Source: Pseudomonadales bacterium
GTDB taxonomy: Bacteria; Pseudomonadota; Gammaproteobacteria; Pseudomonadales; Azotimanducaceae
Assembly: GCA_022827905.1 (NCBI GenBank)
Contig: JAJEIQ010000080.1
Span: forward strand, 79,325 to 143,324
DNA: 64,000 nt
Reading direction: 5' to 3'
This document shows, piece by piece, positions 1 through 9,387 of this stretch; position 1 is the first letter of the stretch; each line of letters opens with the position of its first letter. The notes beneath the pieces were generated by a model that saw only the letters and a list, made by a program, of their open reading frames with translations, made no database searches and was not told the origin of the DNA. A program made the translations under genes and the position numbers.

Positions 1-414
1 GACGCCGAGCTCCACAATGTCCCGCAGCAACGTCCGGGCCGCCTTGAGGCCGGTGTTGATGTCATAGGAGTTGTCCATGTGCGGGTCGTTGATCAACCCC
101 TTCCAACCGATGGTGGTGCGCGGCTTCTCGAAGTAGACGCGCATGATGATGTGCAGGTGATCGCGATGCTTCTGCGCCTGCTCGCACAGCCCTTCGGCGT
201 ATTCCAGGCCCGCCTTGGGGTCGTGTATGGAGCAGGGCCCGACGACCACCAACAGCCGTTGGTCGCGGCCGTGGATGATGTCGCTGATCGCGCGCCGATC
301 GTTGAACACCCGCTCCGAGGCCCGCGGCGACACCGGCAGTTCGTCGATAAGGCTGGCCGGAGCGGCCACCTCCTGCATGCCGGTGATGCGGGTGTCATCG
401 GTCAGGTATTGCAT
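1..414 (-). CDS. aroG: 3-deoxy-7-phosphoheptulonate synthase (DAHP synthase, class I), N-terminal part
   Basis: This enzyme condenses phosphoenolpyruvate and erythrose 4-phosphate, the first step of the shikimate pathway, in the cytosol. The 138 visible residues align throughout with AroF/G/H: an N-terminal regulatory arm, then LLVVVGPCSIHD at about 68-79, RVYFEKPRTT and GWKGLINDPHMD. The arginine and lysine of the EKPRTT/GWKG stretch bind PEP and phosphate in the family. The gene runs off the left edge, so the C-terminal two thirds are missing. Start is the only ATG at the family's N-terminus; no strong ribosome site is visible. Which feedback type (Phe, Tyr or Trp) applies cannot be told from this part. 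Confidence 0.93.
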   Translation of the reverse strand, partial: MQYLTDDTRITGMQEVAAPASLIDELPVSPRASERVFNDRRAISDIIHGRDQRLLVVVGPCSIHDPKAGLEYAEGLCEQAQKHRDHLHIIMRVYFEKPRTTIGWKGLINDPHMDNSYDINTGLKAARTLLRDIVELGV

Positions 415-483
415 GGTTCGCTGTGGCTTAACCGGGACGGGTGTGGAATGCTAGCAGAATCCTGAAAGCGATAGGCTCGCAAG

Positions 484-1101
484 TTGGATCCCCGCCGCAC
501 TCAAATCCTCAACGACATGGGCATCGAAGCTTGGCGTTTGCGCAGCGCCGAGGCTGCTGCGGCCCCGTCACGGCCGGAGCGCCAAGTGCCCACCCAGGCA
601 AGGGCTCCGGCGGCGCCCCCTCGCCGAACGGCGCCGTCGCCGCCTCCGCCGCCACGCAACCAGCCCGCCGCGCGCCAAACCGAGCCCGCACGACACGGGC
701 CAACCGATGTGCCGACCGGCGACTCGTTCTCGGTCATCGCCTTCTGCGCGGCGAGCCAGGACGGCGGCGCGCTGTTGGCTTGCGAGAGACTTTCCGGGCG
801 CGGGCAAGCGGTGCTGGCAGCCGACATTGTTCGTTGTCTGTGCCGCAACTGGGCCGCTACAGTCAGGCGGATCGAATTCAATTGGCCCTTGCCCGGCGTC
901 TCCGGCGCGGCCGGGCCAGCCCTCGGCGCATTCCTGGACAAGCAAATTGATGACTTCTCCGTTACCCGCGCCCTAGCCACGGCGTCGGCGGGAGCCAAAC
1001 TGCCCCCGGGTGGCATCGACTTCATCACCATCCCCGACCTAGCCGAACTCGACAGTCCGGATGCCAAGCGAGCCCTCTGGCGGCAGCTTCAGGAACCCTA
1101 G
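484..1101 (+). CDS. HolD-like protein (possible DNA polymerase III psi subunit)
   Basis: A 205-residue protein. The first 20 residues ([19 protein letters not shown]) resemble the start of HolD/psi-type proteins. A Pro/Ala-rich linker follows (about 25-75) and then a small globular domain with a conserved-looking FNWPLPG stretch near 138-145. In E. coli holD lies close to prfC, and prfC begins 13 bases after this stop, which supports the guess. Psi links the clamp loader to SSB through its N-terminal peptide. The start codon would be TTG with no clear ribosome site. Similarity is weak and confined mainly to the N-terminus, so an unrelated function is possible. Confidence 0.55.
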   Translation: MDPRRTQILNDMGIEAWRLRSAEAAAAPSRPERQVPTQARAPAAPPRRTAPSPPPPPRNQPAARQTEPARHGPTDVPTGDSFSVIAFCAASQDGGALLACERLSGRGQAVLAADIVRCLCRNWAATVRRIEFNWPLPGVSGAAGPALGAFLDKQIDDFSVTRALATASAGAKLPPGGIDFITIPDLAELDSPDAKRALWRQLQEP

Positions 1102-1114
1102 GCAAGAAACACCC

Positions 1115-2692
1115 ATGAATTCAGCAGCTGAAATCGCCCGCCGGCGGACGTTCGCCATCATCTCGCACCCGGACGCGGGCAAGACGACGATGACCGAAAA
1201 ACTGCTGCTGTTCGGCAATGCCATCCAGTTGGCAGGAGCCGTAAAGTCGCGCAAGGCCGACCGTCACGCTACCTCGGACTGGATGGCGATGGAGCAGGAG
1301 CGGGGCATCTCGGTGACCACCTCGGTCATGCAGTTCCCCTATCGCGACCGGATCATGAACCTGCTCGACACCCCCGGCCACGAGGACTTCTCGGAAGACA
1401 CCTACCGCACCCTGACGGCGGTCGATTCGGCGCTGATGGTCATCGATGGCGCCAAGGGGGTGGAGCCGCGCACCATCAAGCTTATGGAGGTCTGCCGGCT
1501 GCGCGACACGCCGATCATCACCTTCATCAACAAGCTCGACCGGGCCATCCGGGATCCCTTGGAGTTGCTGGACGAGATCGAGGACATCCTGCAGATTCAG
1601 TGTGCGCCCATCACTTGGCCGCTCGGCTCCGGAAGCCTCTTTCGAGGCACCTACGACCTGGCCGCCGACACGATTGAGGTCTATCAGCCTGGGCACGGGC
1701 AGCGCATCCACACCTATCCTCGAATCCAGGGGTTGGACAGCCCCGAGGCACGGGCGCTGCTCGGCGACGACTACGAGGCGCTGGCCGAAGAGATCGAACT
1801 GGTGCGCGGAGCCACTCCCGAATTCGACGGCGACGATTTTTTCAGCGCCACCCAGACGCCGGTTTACTTTGGCACCGCGCTGGGCAACTTCGGCGTTGAA
1901 AACCTGCTCAACGGGGTGGCCGCCCACGCGCCCGAGCCGCAGCCACGCCGGGCCGCGAGCCGCGGGGTGGACCCTGATGAGACCCGCTTCTCAGGGTTCG
2001 TGTTCAAGGTCCAAGCCAATATGGATCCCCGGCACCGAGACCGGATCGCCTTTTTGCGGGTCTGCTCCGGGCGCTATGAACGGGGCATGAGGCTCAGCCA
2101 CGTGCGTTTGGGCAAGACGGTGAAAATCAGCGATGCCGTGACCTTCATGGCCGGTGATCGAACCCAGGCGACCCTCGCTTGGCCCGGCGACATCATCGGC
2201 CTGTACAACCACGGTGCCATCCAGATTGGCGATTCGTTCAGCGAGGGCGAACGCTTGGAGTTCATCGGCATCCCCAACTTCGCGCCGGAGTTGTTCCGGA
2301 AGGTGCGCACCCGCGACCCGCTGAAGGGCAAGCAGCTCGAAAAGGGCCTGCATCAGCTCGCGGAGGAAGGCGCTACCCAGGTGTTCAAGCCCATGAACCG
2401 CAACGAACTCGTGGTCGGCGCCGTGGGGGTGCTGCAATTCGATGTGGTTGCCCACCGGCTGCGCGAGGAGTACCGGGCGGATTGTCTCTATGAAGACAGC
2501 AACATCCACACGGCGCGCTGGATCCACGGCGACGATGCCAGCGCCGTGGAGGCCTTCCGGCGCAAAAACGCGGACCACTTGGCCGTGGACGGCGGTGGCC
2601 ACCTCGCTTATCTGGCACCCACCCGCACCAATCTGCAGCTAACGGAGGAACGCTGGCCGGAACTGGAGTTCAGGAAGACGCGGGAGCACTAG
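1115..2692 (+). CDS. prfC: Peptide chain release factor 3 (RF3)
   Basis: RF3 is the translational GTPase that recycles RF1/RF2 from the ribosome after termination. The 525-residue product has the normal family length (E. coli 529). The P-loop is SHPDAGKTT near residue 18-26, followed by the switch region and [14 protein letters not shown], and NKLD for guanine specificity. The start at [13 protein letters not shown] is chosen because it matches the family's N-terminus; the frame stays open upstream to 1061 but inside the preceding gene. It lies 13 bases behind the HolD-like gene and is probably co-transcribed with it. Confidence 0.97.
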   Translation: MNSAAEIARRRTFAIISHPDAGKTTMTEKLLLFGNAIQLAGAVKSRKADRHATSDWMAMEQERGISVTTSVMQFPYRDRIMNLLDTPGHEDFSEDTYRTLTAVDSALMVIDGAKGVEPRTIKLMEVCRLRDTPIITFINKLDRAIRDPLELLDEIEDILQIQCAPITWPLGSGSLFRGTYDLAADTIEVYQPGHGQRIHTYPRIQGLDSPEARALLGDDYEALAEEIELVRGATPEFDGDDFFSATQTPVYFGTALGNFGVENLLNGVAAHAPEPQPRRAASRGVDPDETRFSGFVFKVQANMDPRHRDRIAFLRVCSGRYERGMRLSHVRLGKTVKISDAVTFMAGDRTQATLAWPGDIIGLYNHGAIQIGDSFSEGERLEFIGIPNFAPELFRKVRTRDPLKGKQLEKGLHQLAEEGATQVFKPMNRNELVVGAVGVLQFDVVAHRLREEYRADCLYEDSNIHTARWIHGDDASAVEAFRRKNADHLAVDGGGHLAYLAPTRTNLQLTEERWPELEFRKTREH

Positions 2693-2753
2693 GGGGAGTA
2701 AACTGGCTATCGTTGACCAGTTTCAAGCCCTGTCTGAGAGAGGTTGAACGGAG

Positions 2754-3515
2754 ATGGCGGATCCAGCCCTAGAGGCTCAATTCCGGCAGCTTGCGGAGGA
2801 TGCCTCCCAAGACGAGCTGTCTGCGGCCCTGCTGGTGAATCGGGTGCTCGATCCGAGCGTCGACGCCAATGGCCTGCGCCATCGAATCGATGAGCTCGCC
2901 GGCGCCTGCCCGTCCGGCGTTCCGCCCTGGGCGTTCATGCAACAGCGGGGTTTTTCCGGCAATTGGGCGGAGCCGGTCTCGCTCGCCCACAGTTGCCTAG
3001 CGGACGTATTGAAGACCGGCCACGGCATTCCCATCTCACTCGGTGTCCTGTTGCTGCACGTGGCGCGCCAGCGGGGCTTCGAAGCCGCCGGCGTCAACTT
3101 TCCCGGCCATTTCCTCACTCGGGTTGGCGACGCGCTGATCGATCCCGTTGATTTCCGCCCCGTCACGGAGGACGAATGCCTGCAGGGGCTCGGCGGGACG
3201 GCCTTTCCCGATCCGTTCGCCACCGCGACCAGCGCCATGATCGCGCTGCGCATGCTGAACAACGTGAAGGCGCAACTGGTGGGCGGCTCCCATTGGGACC
3301 GGGCGCTGGGCATCGTGGGCTACCAGTTGATGCTGTTGCCGGGCAATGCCGAACTGCAGTTCGAACGGGCCCAGCTTTGGGAACGGCTCCGCGCGCCGGA
3401 TGCAGCGCGGCAATCCTACGCCGAGGTCGCGCAGCACAGCGGGGACGCCAAGCTACGCTCCGCCGCCGAAGCCAAGCTGGCCGATTTGGCGGACGACGAC
3501 ACGGTTTGGAACTAG
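2754..3515 (+). CDS. SirB1-family protein (transglutaminase-like fold plus TPR)
   Basis: A 253-residue member of the SirB1/UPF0162 family. The N-terminal half carries the transglutaminase-like core, with the typical VSLAHSCLADVLKTGHGIPISLG region at about 76-100 and VNFPGHFLTRV near 115. The C-terminal 60 residues have a tetratricopeptide pattern (GNAELQFERAQLWERL, then QSYAEVAQH). Family members often sit next to prmC or ispE and their biochemical role is not established. A GGAG ribosome site precedes the ATG. It points at the convergent flavoprotein gene, 22 bases away. Confidence 0.85.
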   Translation: MADPALEAQFRQLAEDASQDELSAALLVNRVLDPSVDANGLRHRIDELAGACPSGVPPWAFMQQRGFSGNWAEPVSLAHSCLADVLKTGHGIPISLGVLLLHVARQRGFEAAGVNFPGHFLTRVGDALIDPVDFRPVTEDECLQGLGGTAFPDPFATATSAMIALRMLNNVKAQLVGGSHWDRALGIVGYQLMLLPGNAELQFERAQLWERLRAPDAARQSYAEVAQHSGDAKLRSAAEAKLADLADDDTVWN

Positions 3516-3537
3516 CGGCAGGGATGACGCCGCGGCG

Positions 3538-5202
3538 CTATGCCATCTGCCCGCTCGCATGCCGAGCGGCGACGTACCCGAAGGTCATGGCCGGGCCGAT
3601 GGTGCCGCCAGCGCCGGGATAGAAGTTGCCCATCACCGAGGCCGAAGCGTTGCCCGCGGCGTACAGGCCGGGCATGGGGGCGCCCTTGGTGTCCATGACT
3701 TGGGCGAACTCGTTGGTGAGCAACCCGCCCTTGGTGCCTAGATCGCCGGGATAGAGCTTCATGGCGTAAAACGGTGGCCTATCCAGCGGCGCGAGGCAGG
3801 GATTGGGCTTGTTCGCCGGGTCGCCCGAGAAGCGGTCGAAGGCGCTTTCCCCGCGTTGGAAGTCATCATCCCGGCCCTTGGCCGCCATGGCGTTGAACCG
3901 AGCCACGGTGGCAGCGAGGCCGTCAGCGTCGATGCCTGCTTGGCGGGCCAGCTCGTTCAACGTTTCGGCGCGGATCACGAAGCCGCTGTCTAGGTGGCGC
4001 TGCGGCGTAATCCCCGGCAGCATGCCGCCGATGGGGTACTTGGCGCGGTAGGCGTGGTCGAAGACCATGTGCGCGGGAATGGCCGCAGCCCCCGCTTGGT
4101 GCGCTTCCTGCATCTGCTTGACGAGGTCGTTGTACGGGTCGGCTTCGTTGGCGAAGCGCTGACCGGCGGCGTCGACGATGATGTTGCCGGGTTTGGCGCG
4201 CTCGAAAATGACGATTTGCGGGGCGCCGCCGGGCGGCATGAACGTCGGTGCCCACCAAGCATCGTCCATCAAGTCGACGGCGGCGCCAATGGCGAGGCCG
4301 GCCTGAATGGCTTCTCCGGTGTTGCCCTCGGACCCGGAGGTGTAGCTCGCCTTCGGTTCGGCGGTCAGGTGCTCGCCCCGCATCGCCGAGTTGCGTTCAA
4401 AGCCGCCAGCGGCCACCATGACGCCCTTGCGCGCCTGAACGTTGCGCCGCTGCCCGTCGACATTGACGCGCAAGCCGATGATCCGGCCGTCTTCCACCAG
4501 CAGTTCGCTCAGGCTGGCGTTCAGCCACAAGGGCACTTGGCGTTCGAGCAGCGAAAAGCGCAGCCTCCCAATCAGCGCCGCGCCGTTGGCCAAGTGCCTG
4601 CGGCCAGCCGCACGGTTCCAGAGGTTGCGCGGCAGCGTTCGCCAGGCCTTGAGCAGTTGCCCCGGATTGGCCCTCGCCGAAGCGAGTTGGCGCAGTTCAG
4701 CCATGGTGCCGACAATACCGGCCGGGGCGATGGGCCCGCGGCTGCGAAGTTCCCGCAAATGCTTGCCGAGCCGGCGCCCGGCAAAGACCCGGGGCTCGAC
4801 GGAACGGTCTTCGGCTGCGGCGCCGGGCGAGTGGGGCCGGTAGTCGGGAAACCCGAAGAAGGTCTCGACGTCGAGTTGGCTGTGGCGCAGCAGATGGTCC
4901 AGCATGCGCGGCGCATTCGTGACAAAGGCCCGTAGTCTTTCCGGCCCGACGCGATTGCCCACATGATGCTCAAGGTAGGTGAGTGCTCGCTCCATGTCGT
5001 CGTCGGCGCTTGCGCGCTGCATTCGGGCGTTGCCCGGAATCCAGAGCACGCCCCCCGACAACGCCGTGGTGCCGCCATAGTGCCCGGTCTTCTCGATAAC
5101 CAAGGCGTCCAGCCCGTCAATGCTCGCGGTCAACGCCGCGGCAAGCCCGGCCGCCCCGGAGCCGATGACGGCCAAATCAGTCCTGAAGTCCCAATTGCTC
5201 AC
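3538..5202 (-). CDS. FAD-dependent oxidoreductase, 3-ketosteroid dehydrogenase-like
   Basis: A 554-residue flavoprotein of the fumarate reductase/KstD superfamily. The N-terminal dinucleotide fold is DLAVIGSGAAGLAAAL at about 9-24, followed by GHYGGTTALSGGVLWIPGN, which is typical of 3-ketosteroid dehydrogenases. The C-terminal FAD contact reads GLYAAGNASASVMGNFYPGAGGTIGPAMTFGYVAARHA. KstD enzymes desaturate ring A of 3-ketosteroids; fumarate reductase-like members act on other carbonyl-conjugated substrates, so the substrate is open. It lies 19 bases behind an SDR gene read in the same direction, which suggests a joint role in steroid or alicyclic alcohol/ketone metabolism. Confidence 0.85.
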   Translation of the reverse strand: MSNWDFRTDLAVIGSGAAGLAAALTASIDGLDALVIEKTGHYGGTTALSGGVLWIPGNARMQRASADDDMERALTYLEHHVGNRVGPERLRAFVTNAPRMLDHLLRHSQLDVETFFGFPDYRPHSPGAAAEDRSVEPRVFAGRRLGKHLRELRSRGPIAPAGIVGTMAELRQLASARANPGQLLKAWRTLPRNLWNRAAGRRHLANGAALIGRLRFSLLERQVPLWLNASLSELLVEDGRIIGLRVNVDGQRRNVQARKGVMVAAGGFERNSAMRGEHLTAEPKASYTSGSEGNTGEAIQAGLAIGAAVDLMDDAWWAPTFMPPGGAPQIVIFERAKPGNIIVDAAGQRFANEADPYNDLVKQMQEAHQAGAAAIPAHMVFDHAYRAKYPIGGMLPGITPQRHLDSGFVIRAETLNELARQAGIDADGLAATVARFNAMAAKGRDDDFQRGESAFDRFSGDPANKPNPCLAPLDRPPFYAMKLYPGDLGTKGGLLTNEFAQVMDTKGAPMPGLYAAGNASASVMGNFYPGAGGTIGPAMTFGYVAARHASGQMA

Positions 5203-5221
5203 TGAACGTTCTCGCCGCCGG

Positions 5222-5959
5222 TCAACTCGCCGTCAGCCCGCCGTCCACCACGAACTCCGTGCCCGTGCAGTAGGAGCTTTCGTCGCTGGCGAGGAACAGC
5301 GCCAAGCGGGCGACCTCATCCGCTTCGGCAACCCGGCCCAGTGGAACCCGCCGCACGAGGCGGTCGCTGTCGGCATAGCCCGGCACTTGGTGCAGCATCT
5401 CGGTCTCGATCAAGCCGGGGTGAATGGAGTTGACGCGGATGCCGCGCCGTCCGAGTTCGACCGCCGCGGTCTTGGTCATGCCCCGCACGGCCCACTTGGA
5501 TGCGCCGTAGGCGAACGCGCCATGGGCGGCGCCGAGGCCGGCGATGGAGGAGATGTTGACGATGGCGCCTTGGCCCGCTTCCATCATGGCTGGCGCCACC
5601 GCGCGCATGCCGAGGAACACGCCGGTGCAGTTCACGTCCATGACCGCTTGGAACGCTTCCGGCTCGATCTCGAACAGGCGTCCGGTGCGGAAGATGCCGG
5701 CGTTGTTGATGAGCGCATCGATGCGGCCCGAGGTTGCCAAGAGCTCGCCGATCAGCGCCTCCCAAGCGTCGGCTTCGCGGACATCGAGATGCCGGTACTC
5801 GCCGCCGATTTCCGCGGCCAGCGTCTGGCCTTCGGCATCGAGCACGTCCGTCAGCCACACTTGGGCGCCTTCGGCGGCGAACAGCCTCGCTTCGGCGGCG
5901 CCTTGGCCTCGGGCAGCGCCCGTTATCAGGCAGACCTTGTTCTGCATTCGTCCCACCAT
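5222..5959 (-). CDS. Short-chain dehydrogenase/reductase (SDR)
   Basis: A classical 245-residue SDR. It shows the cofactor motif TGAARGQG at about 13-20, NNAG near 87-90, the catalytic Ser in IVNISS and the YGASK pair near 152-156. The closing VDGG is typical of the 3-alpha/20-beta-hydroxysteroid dehydrogenase-like group. The Asp at the end of beta-strand 2 (LTDV) favours NAD. Upstream ATG (5959) has AGGAGG only 2 bases ahead; the second ATG (5947) gives an N-terminus closer to the family. It is followed by the KstD-like flavoprotein on the same strand. Confidence 0.9.
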   Translation of the reverse strand: MVGRMQNKVCLITGAARGQGAAEARLFAAEGAQVWLTDVLDAEGQTLAAEIGGEYRHLDVREADAWEALIGELLATSGRIDALINNAGIFRTGRLFEIEPEAFQAVMDVNCTGVFLGMRAVAPAMMEAGQGAIVNISSIAGLGAAHGAFAYGASKWAVRGMTKTAAVELGRRGIRVNSIHPGLIETEMLHQVPGYADSDRLVRRVPLGRVAEADEVARLALFLASDESSYCTGTEFVVDGGLTAS

Positions 5960-5965
5960 CGCCTC

Positions 5966-6307
5966 CTAGTTCCTCAGGGCCGCGTCGGTTCGCGCCGCCA
6001 TGATGAAGTCGTTTTCGTGCAGGCCGCCGATGGCGTGCGTCCACCAGCGCACCTCCACCTTGCCCCATTCCAGCACGATGCGCGGGTGATGGTCGGCGGC
6101 CTCCGCCAGGTCGCCCACCCGATTGGCGAACGCCAGCGCCTTGGCGAAATTGGTGAAGGTGAACTGAGCCCGAAGTTGATCCATGCCTGCCGCCTGCTCG
6201 ATTGACCAACCCGCCAGTTGGGCCAGCAGCGCGGGTCGTTGTGAGGCCGCAACCGGCGGTGAATCCACCCGGCAGGGCTGGCACTTGCGATCGGCCAATT
6301 CACTCAT
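5966..6307 (-). CDS. phhB: Pterin-4-alpha-carbinolamine dehydratase
   Basis: A 113-residue protein of the PCD/DCoH family, which dehydrates the hydroxylated pterin formed by aromatic amino acid hydroxylases. The family core is plain: F-x-F-x-N-F near 63-68, AEAADHHPRIVLEWGKVEVRWWTHAIGGL with the His-His pair, and a closing DF-x-x-AARTD. The start at MSELADRKCQPC has AGGAAGAG 4 bases upstream. No phenylalanine hydroxylase (phhA) is adjacent, so its partner must lie elsewhere or it serves another pterin. The gene ends 6 bases before the SDR start. Confidence 0.93.
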   Translation of the reverse strand: MSELADRKCQPCRVDSPPVAASQRPALLAQLAGWSIEQAAGMDQLRAQFTFTNFAKALAFANRVGDLAEAADHHPRIVLEWGKVEVRWWTHAIGGLHENDFIMAARTDAALRN

Positions 6308-6326
6308 GAGCTCTTCCTGTCTTGGT

Positions 6327-6944
6327 TTAGGACTGTGCCTTGGCTCTCGACGCTCGCTTGGCCCAAGCGTCCTGCAGGCGGTCAACGTACAGCAAGGTCA
6401 GCCAGATGCCGTAGGCGGCCACTTCGCCGTAGCCGTCCTTGGTCAGCCACCACAGGTGCAGTAGGCCCAAGGCGCTTGCAGGATATACGAGCCGATGCAG
6501 TTGCCGCCAGCGCCGCCTTAGGCGGCGTTGCCACCCGTTGGTGGACGTGACCGCCAGCGCCAGCAGCATCACCAAGGCCGCAAAGCCCACCGTGATGTAG
6601 GGCCGTTCGGCGATGTCCTCGATGATCAGGCGCCAATCGAATTCCGCAAAGAACCCCAAGTAGAACAGAAAGTGAAGCGACAGGTAGGCGAAGGCGAACA
6701 GCCCCACCAAGCGGCGGATACGCAGCAGGGGCGGGTAGCCAAGCCGCCGGCGCAGGGTGGATATGCTCAGGGCCAGCAACAGCGTGCGCATCCCCCACTC
6801 GCCGAGGAACAGCAGCACCGCCTCGCCTGGATCTGCGCCCAGCGCCGAGCCCGGCAATTGCGCTTCCTGGTAGATGGCGAAGCCAAGCCAGGCCAAGGGC
6901 AGGCTCAGGAGAATCCAAGCAGCGGGCTTCAACAAGGTATGCAC
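6327..6944 (-). CDS. msrQ: MsrQ heme-binding membrane subunit of the periplasmic methionine sulfoxide reductase system
   Basis: MsrQ is the inner-membrane b-type cytochrome that passes electrons from the quinone pool or flavin reductase to the periplasmic molybdoenzyme MsrP. The 205-residue product has about six membrane segments and the family's histidines: YLSLHFLFYLGF near 92-103, RQLHRLVYP and LGLLHLWWL near 146-166. Its usual partner msrP is not next to it; upstream is a divergent amidase. The nearby modABC genes (13.4-15.9 kb) would supply molybdate for such an enzyme. The next gene downstream is phhB. Confidence 0.9.
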   Translation of the reverse strand: MHTLLKPAAWILLSLPLAWLGFAIYQEAQLPGSALGADPGEAVLLFLGEWGMRTLLLALSISTLRRRLGYPPLLRIRRLVGLFAFAYLSLHFLFYLGFFAEFDWRLIIEDIAERPYITVGFAALVMLLALAVTSTNGWQRRLRRRWRQLHRLVYPASALGLLHLWWLTKDGYGEVAAYGIWLTLLYVDRLQDAWAKRASRAKAQS

Positions 6945-7108
6945 GGCTATCGTATCAGCCTGGAAGTAAGCTCAGCCCCGTCGCCATGCCAAGCAGTCTA
7001 TTGGAGCGGTCGAGTGAGGGTCAACAAGCCGCGAAGAGCTGCGGAAAGCGCTAAACTGCGGGACGATCGGGAAAAGGGCGGTACGGGGACTGAGCTTCGA
7101 CTAAAACC

Positions 7109-8503
7109 ATGACCAGCTTGCACTACAACAGCCTTGCCGACACTTGCCGCCGCATCAAGAGCGGCGAACTCTCTTCGATTCAGGTCACCGAAGCGCTGCT
7201 GGCCCGCATTGAGGCATTGGAGGGTGAGTTGCGGGCGTTCGCCATGGTGACGGCGGAAGAAGCGCTCAAATCCGCCGAGGCCCAAGACCGCAAACGGCGC
7301 AGCGGGGCACCCTTGGGGCTTTTGCACGGCGTGCCGGTGGCGGTGAAGGACTTGCTGCAGACGGCGGGACTGGCCACCGCCAGTGGCACCCAAGTCATGG
7401 CGGATTTCGTTCCTGAACGGGATGCGACCGTGGTGCGCCGCCTGCGCGATGCGGGTGCCGTGATCATCGGCAAAACCCAGCTCACGGAAGGCGCCTTCAG
7501 CACCCACCATCCGCAAATCGATCCGCCGCGCAATCCTTGGCGGCAGGACCACTGGCCCGGCGTGTCCTCTTCCGGCTCCGGGGTTGCCGTGGCGGCTGGC
7601 CTCGCCTTCGGCGCCTTGGGATCGGATACCGGTGGCAGCATCCGCTTCCCTTCCGCTGCCTGTGGCTTGGTCGGCGTCAAGCCCACCTATGGCCGGGTCA
7701 GCCGCCACGGCGCCTTTCCGCTGGCGGAGTCGCTCGATCACATCGGTCCCATGACGCGCTCCGTGGAGGATGCCGCCAGGATGCTGCAAGCTATCGCCGG
7801 TGCGGACCCGGAGGATTCCACCACCTTGCCCAACCCCGTTCCAAACTACGCCGCCCAGCTCGACGGTCCCATCGGAGGGTTACGATTTGGCGTCGATTGG
7901 GACTACGCCGCCAGCGGCGTCGATGAGGGCGTGACGGCGGTGGTGCGCAGCGCGGTCGATCGGTTCCGGGAACTCGGAGCGGAGGTTTTGGAGGTGCGGA
8001 TGCCGCCTCGCTACGCCGTCCTCGTGGAGAACTGGATTCGCACCTGCGCCGTCGAGTGCGCCAAGGCCCACGCGCCCTGGTTTCCGCAGCAGCGGGACGC
8101 CTATGGTCCGGCACTGGCCGAGCTGCTGGACCTCGGCGCCGGCTTAAGCCCGGACGTCCATGCCGCGCTTGAGCGGGAGCGCGAAGCCTTCCGCGCTGAA
8201 TTCGACGAGCTGCTGACCGGCGTTGACGCTCTGATCGCTCCGGCCATGCCCATTGCGCCGCCCAGCCTTGAGGCCATTGAAGCAGCCATTCGCGGCGATG
8301 GTGAGCAGGCCGCCCTGATCACCTTCACGGCACCCTTCGACTACTCCGGTCATCCCACCGTCACCCTGCCGGCGGGCCTATTCGCCGACGGCCTGCCCCA
8401 GTCGGTGCAACTCATCGGCCGCTGGCTGGACGAGACGACGTTGTTGCGTGCCGCCCACGCATTTGAGCGGTCGCTGCAATTCAGTGAACATCCGTTGCCC
8501 TAA
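7109..8503 (+). CDS. Amidase (amidase-signature family)
   Basis: A 464-residue amidase-signature hydrolase. The Ser-cisSer-Lys triad is visible: Lys80 in VAVKDL, the Gly/Ser-rich SSSGSG loop near 153-158 and the nucleophile Ser177 in GSDTGGSIRFP. The VGVKPTYGRVS stretch following it is close to GatA. No gatB/gatC neighbours are present and the C-terminal half departs from GatA, so it more likely acts on a small-molecule amide than on Glu-tRNA. It is divergent from msrQ across a 164-base spacer and convergent with the small membrane gene that follows. Confidence 0.88.
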   Translation: MTSLHYNSLADTCRRIKSGELSSIQVTEALLARIEALEGELRAFAMVTAEEALKSAEAQDRKRRSGAPLGLLHGVPVAVKDLLQTAGLATASGTQVMADFVPERDATVVRRLRDAGAVIIGKTQLTEGAFSTHHPQIDPPRNPWRQDHWPGVSSSGSGVAVAAGLAFGALGSDTGGSIRFPSAACGLVGVKPTYGRVSRHGAFPLAESLDHIGPMTRSVEDAARMLQAIAGADPEDSTTLPNPVPNYAAQLDGPIGGLRFGVDWDYAASGVDEGVTAVVRSAVDRFRELGAEVLEVRMPPRYAVLVENWIRTCAVECAKAHAPWFPQQRDAYGPALAELLDLGAGLSPDVHAALEREREAFRAEFDELLTGVDALIAPAMPIAPPSLEAIEAAIRGDGEQAALITFTAPFDYSGHPTVTLPAGLFADGLPQSVQLIGRWLDETTLLRAAHAFERSLQFSEHPLP

Positions 8504-8558
8504 CGGAAAACCGCTCCGTACGCCGGTGCCACGCGGCCGGCCCCTTTCCCCGACTCGG

Positions 8559-8939
8559 TCAGGCCGTCCGCTTCCAAAACAGGTGATAACACCCACCGAT
8601 GACGATAGCGGCGAGCGCCAGATCCGTGAGGGCGTACATGGCGATGTCGGCGGGAGGATTGAAAAACTGGTTGAGGAGGAAGGCGTGGACTAAGGGGTAT
8701 ACGCTGCCGTAGATCAGTCCGTAGCGCAGCGGGCTTTGGCGGTAGATGCGCCAGAGCGCCAAGGTCTGCAAGGTGACCACCAGAAGGACCACCGGCACGA
8801 TAGCGCGCAGCCAGATGCTGCCGGTGACATCAAACAGTTCATCGCTCAATCCAAGCCAAACGATCATTCCCGCCTCGGCCAAGGGGACGCTGATGATCGC
8901 CACCAAGACCACCAATGCGGTTTTCAATGCGGTCATCAT
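8559..8939 (-). CDS. Small membrane protein of unknown function
   Basis: A 126-residue protein with four predicted membrane segments (about 7-28, 42-62, 74-92 and 98-120). The start is a double ATG preceded by AAGGAGAG, and its ATG overlaps the stop of the upstream membrane gene (ATGA), so the two are translationally coupled. An open frame continues far upstream but only as a shadow of the neighbour. I recognise no family. The pairing suggests a two-component membrane assembly. Confidence 0.7.
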   Translation of the reverse strand: MMTALKTALVVLVAIISVPLAEAGMIVWLGLSDELFDVTGSIWLRAIVPVVLLVVTLQTLALWRIYRQSPLRYGLIYGSVYPLVHAFLLNQFFNPPADIAMYALTDLALAAIVIGGCYHLFWKRTA

Positions 8940-9364
8940 GATGCTCTCCTTGTCCTGTGCACGCGTTCGCGAGCGCTGATCCACCACAGCGTCAGGCCGG
9001 CGCCAGCCACCGATGCAGCCGCTACGGGAGCGAGCTCCGGCCATCCGGTCATGACATACAGGGCGCAGGGGGCGGCGGCGACCAGAAAACAGGCCAGCGC
9101 CCCGGCGATTCGCTTGCCCTTGGGCGCGACCAGGGCCGCAACCCAGCCGCCGCCGATGACGGCCAGCAAGACCACTGCGTAAAGGGTGGCGCCCAAGGCG
9201 GTGATGTGCCCCGCCGTCACGCACTGGTCGCCGGCCATTCTGTCCGGCGGACAGCCTTGGTTGAGCTGACGCATGACCAGGAGGCCCGCCGCCAGCGCGG
9301 CGGCCGTAACGGCGATTGGGGTCAAGGGCGTTAACAGCCAACGAATCCAAACCATGGGTTGCAA
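8936..9364 (-). CDS. Membrane protein of unknown function
   Basis: A 142-residue protein with four hydrophobic segments (about 7-29, 53-76, 83-102 and 108-128) and a basic C-terminus. Two cysteines lie in the first extracytoplasmic loop (QGCPPDRMAGDQCV), spaced so that a disulfide is possible. Its last codons overlap the start of the next membrane gene by 4 bases. It sits 23 bases downstream of aceK on the same strand. No family recognised. Confidence 0.7.
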   Translation of the reverse strand: MQPMVWIRWLLTPLTPIAVTAAALAAGLLVMRQLNQGCPPDRMAGDQCVTAGHITALGATLYAVVLLAVIGGGWVAALVAPKGKRIAGALACFLVAAAPCALYVMTGWPELAPVAAASVAGAGLTLWWISARERVHRTRRAS

Positions 9365-9387
9365 AACCTTAAGGCAGCCGCACTGTC

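Noticed and set aside
2700..2723. AAACTGG ... CCAGTTT inverted repeat behind prfC
   Set aside because: A 7-bp stem without a T run and directly before the next ribosome site; too weak to call a terminator.
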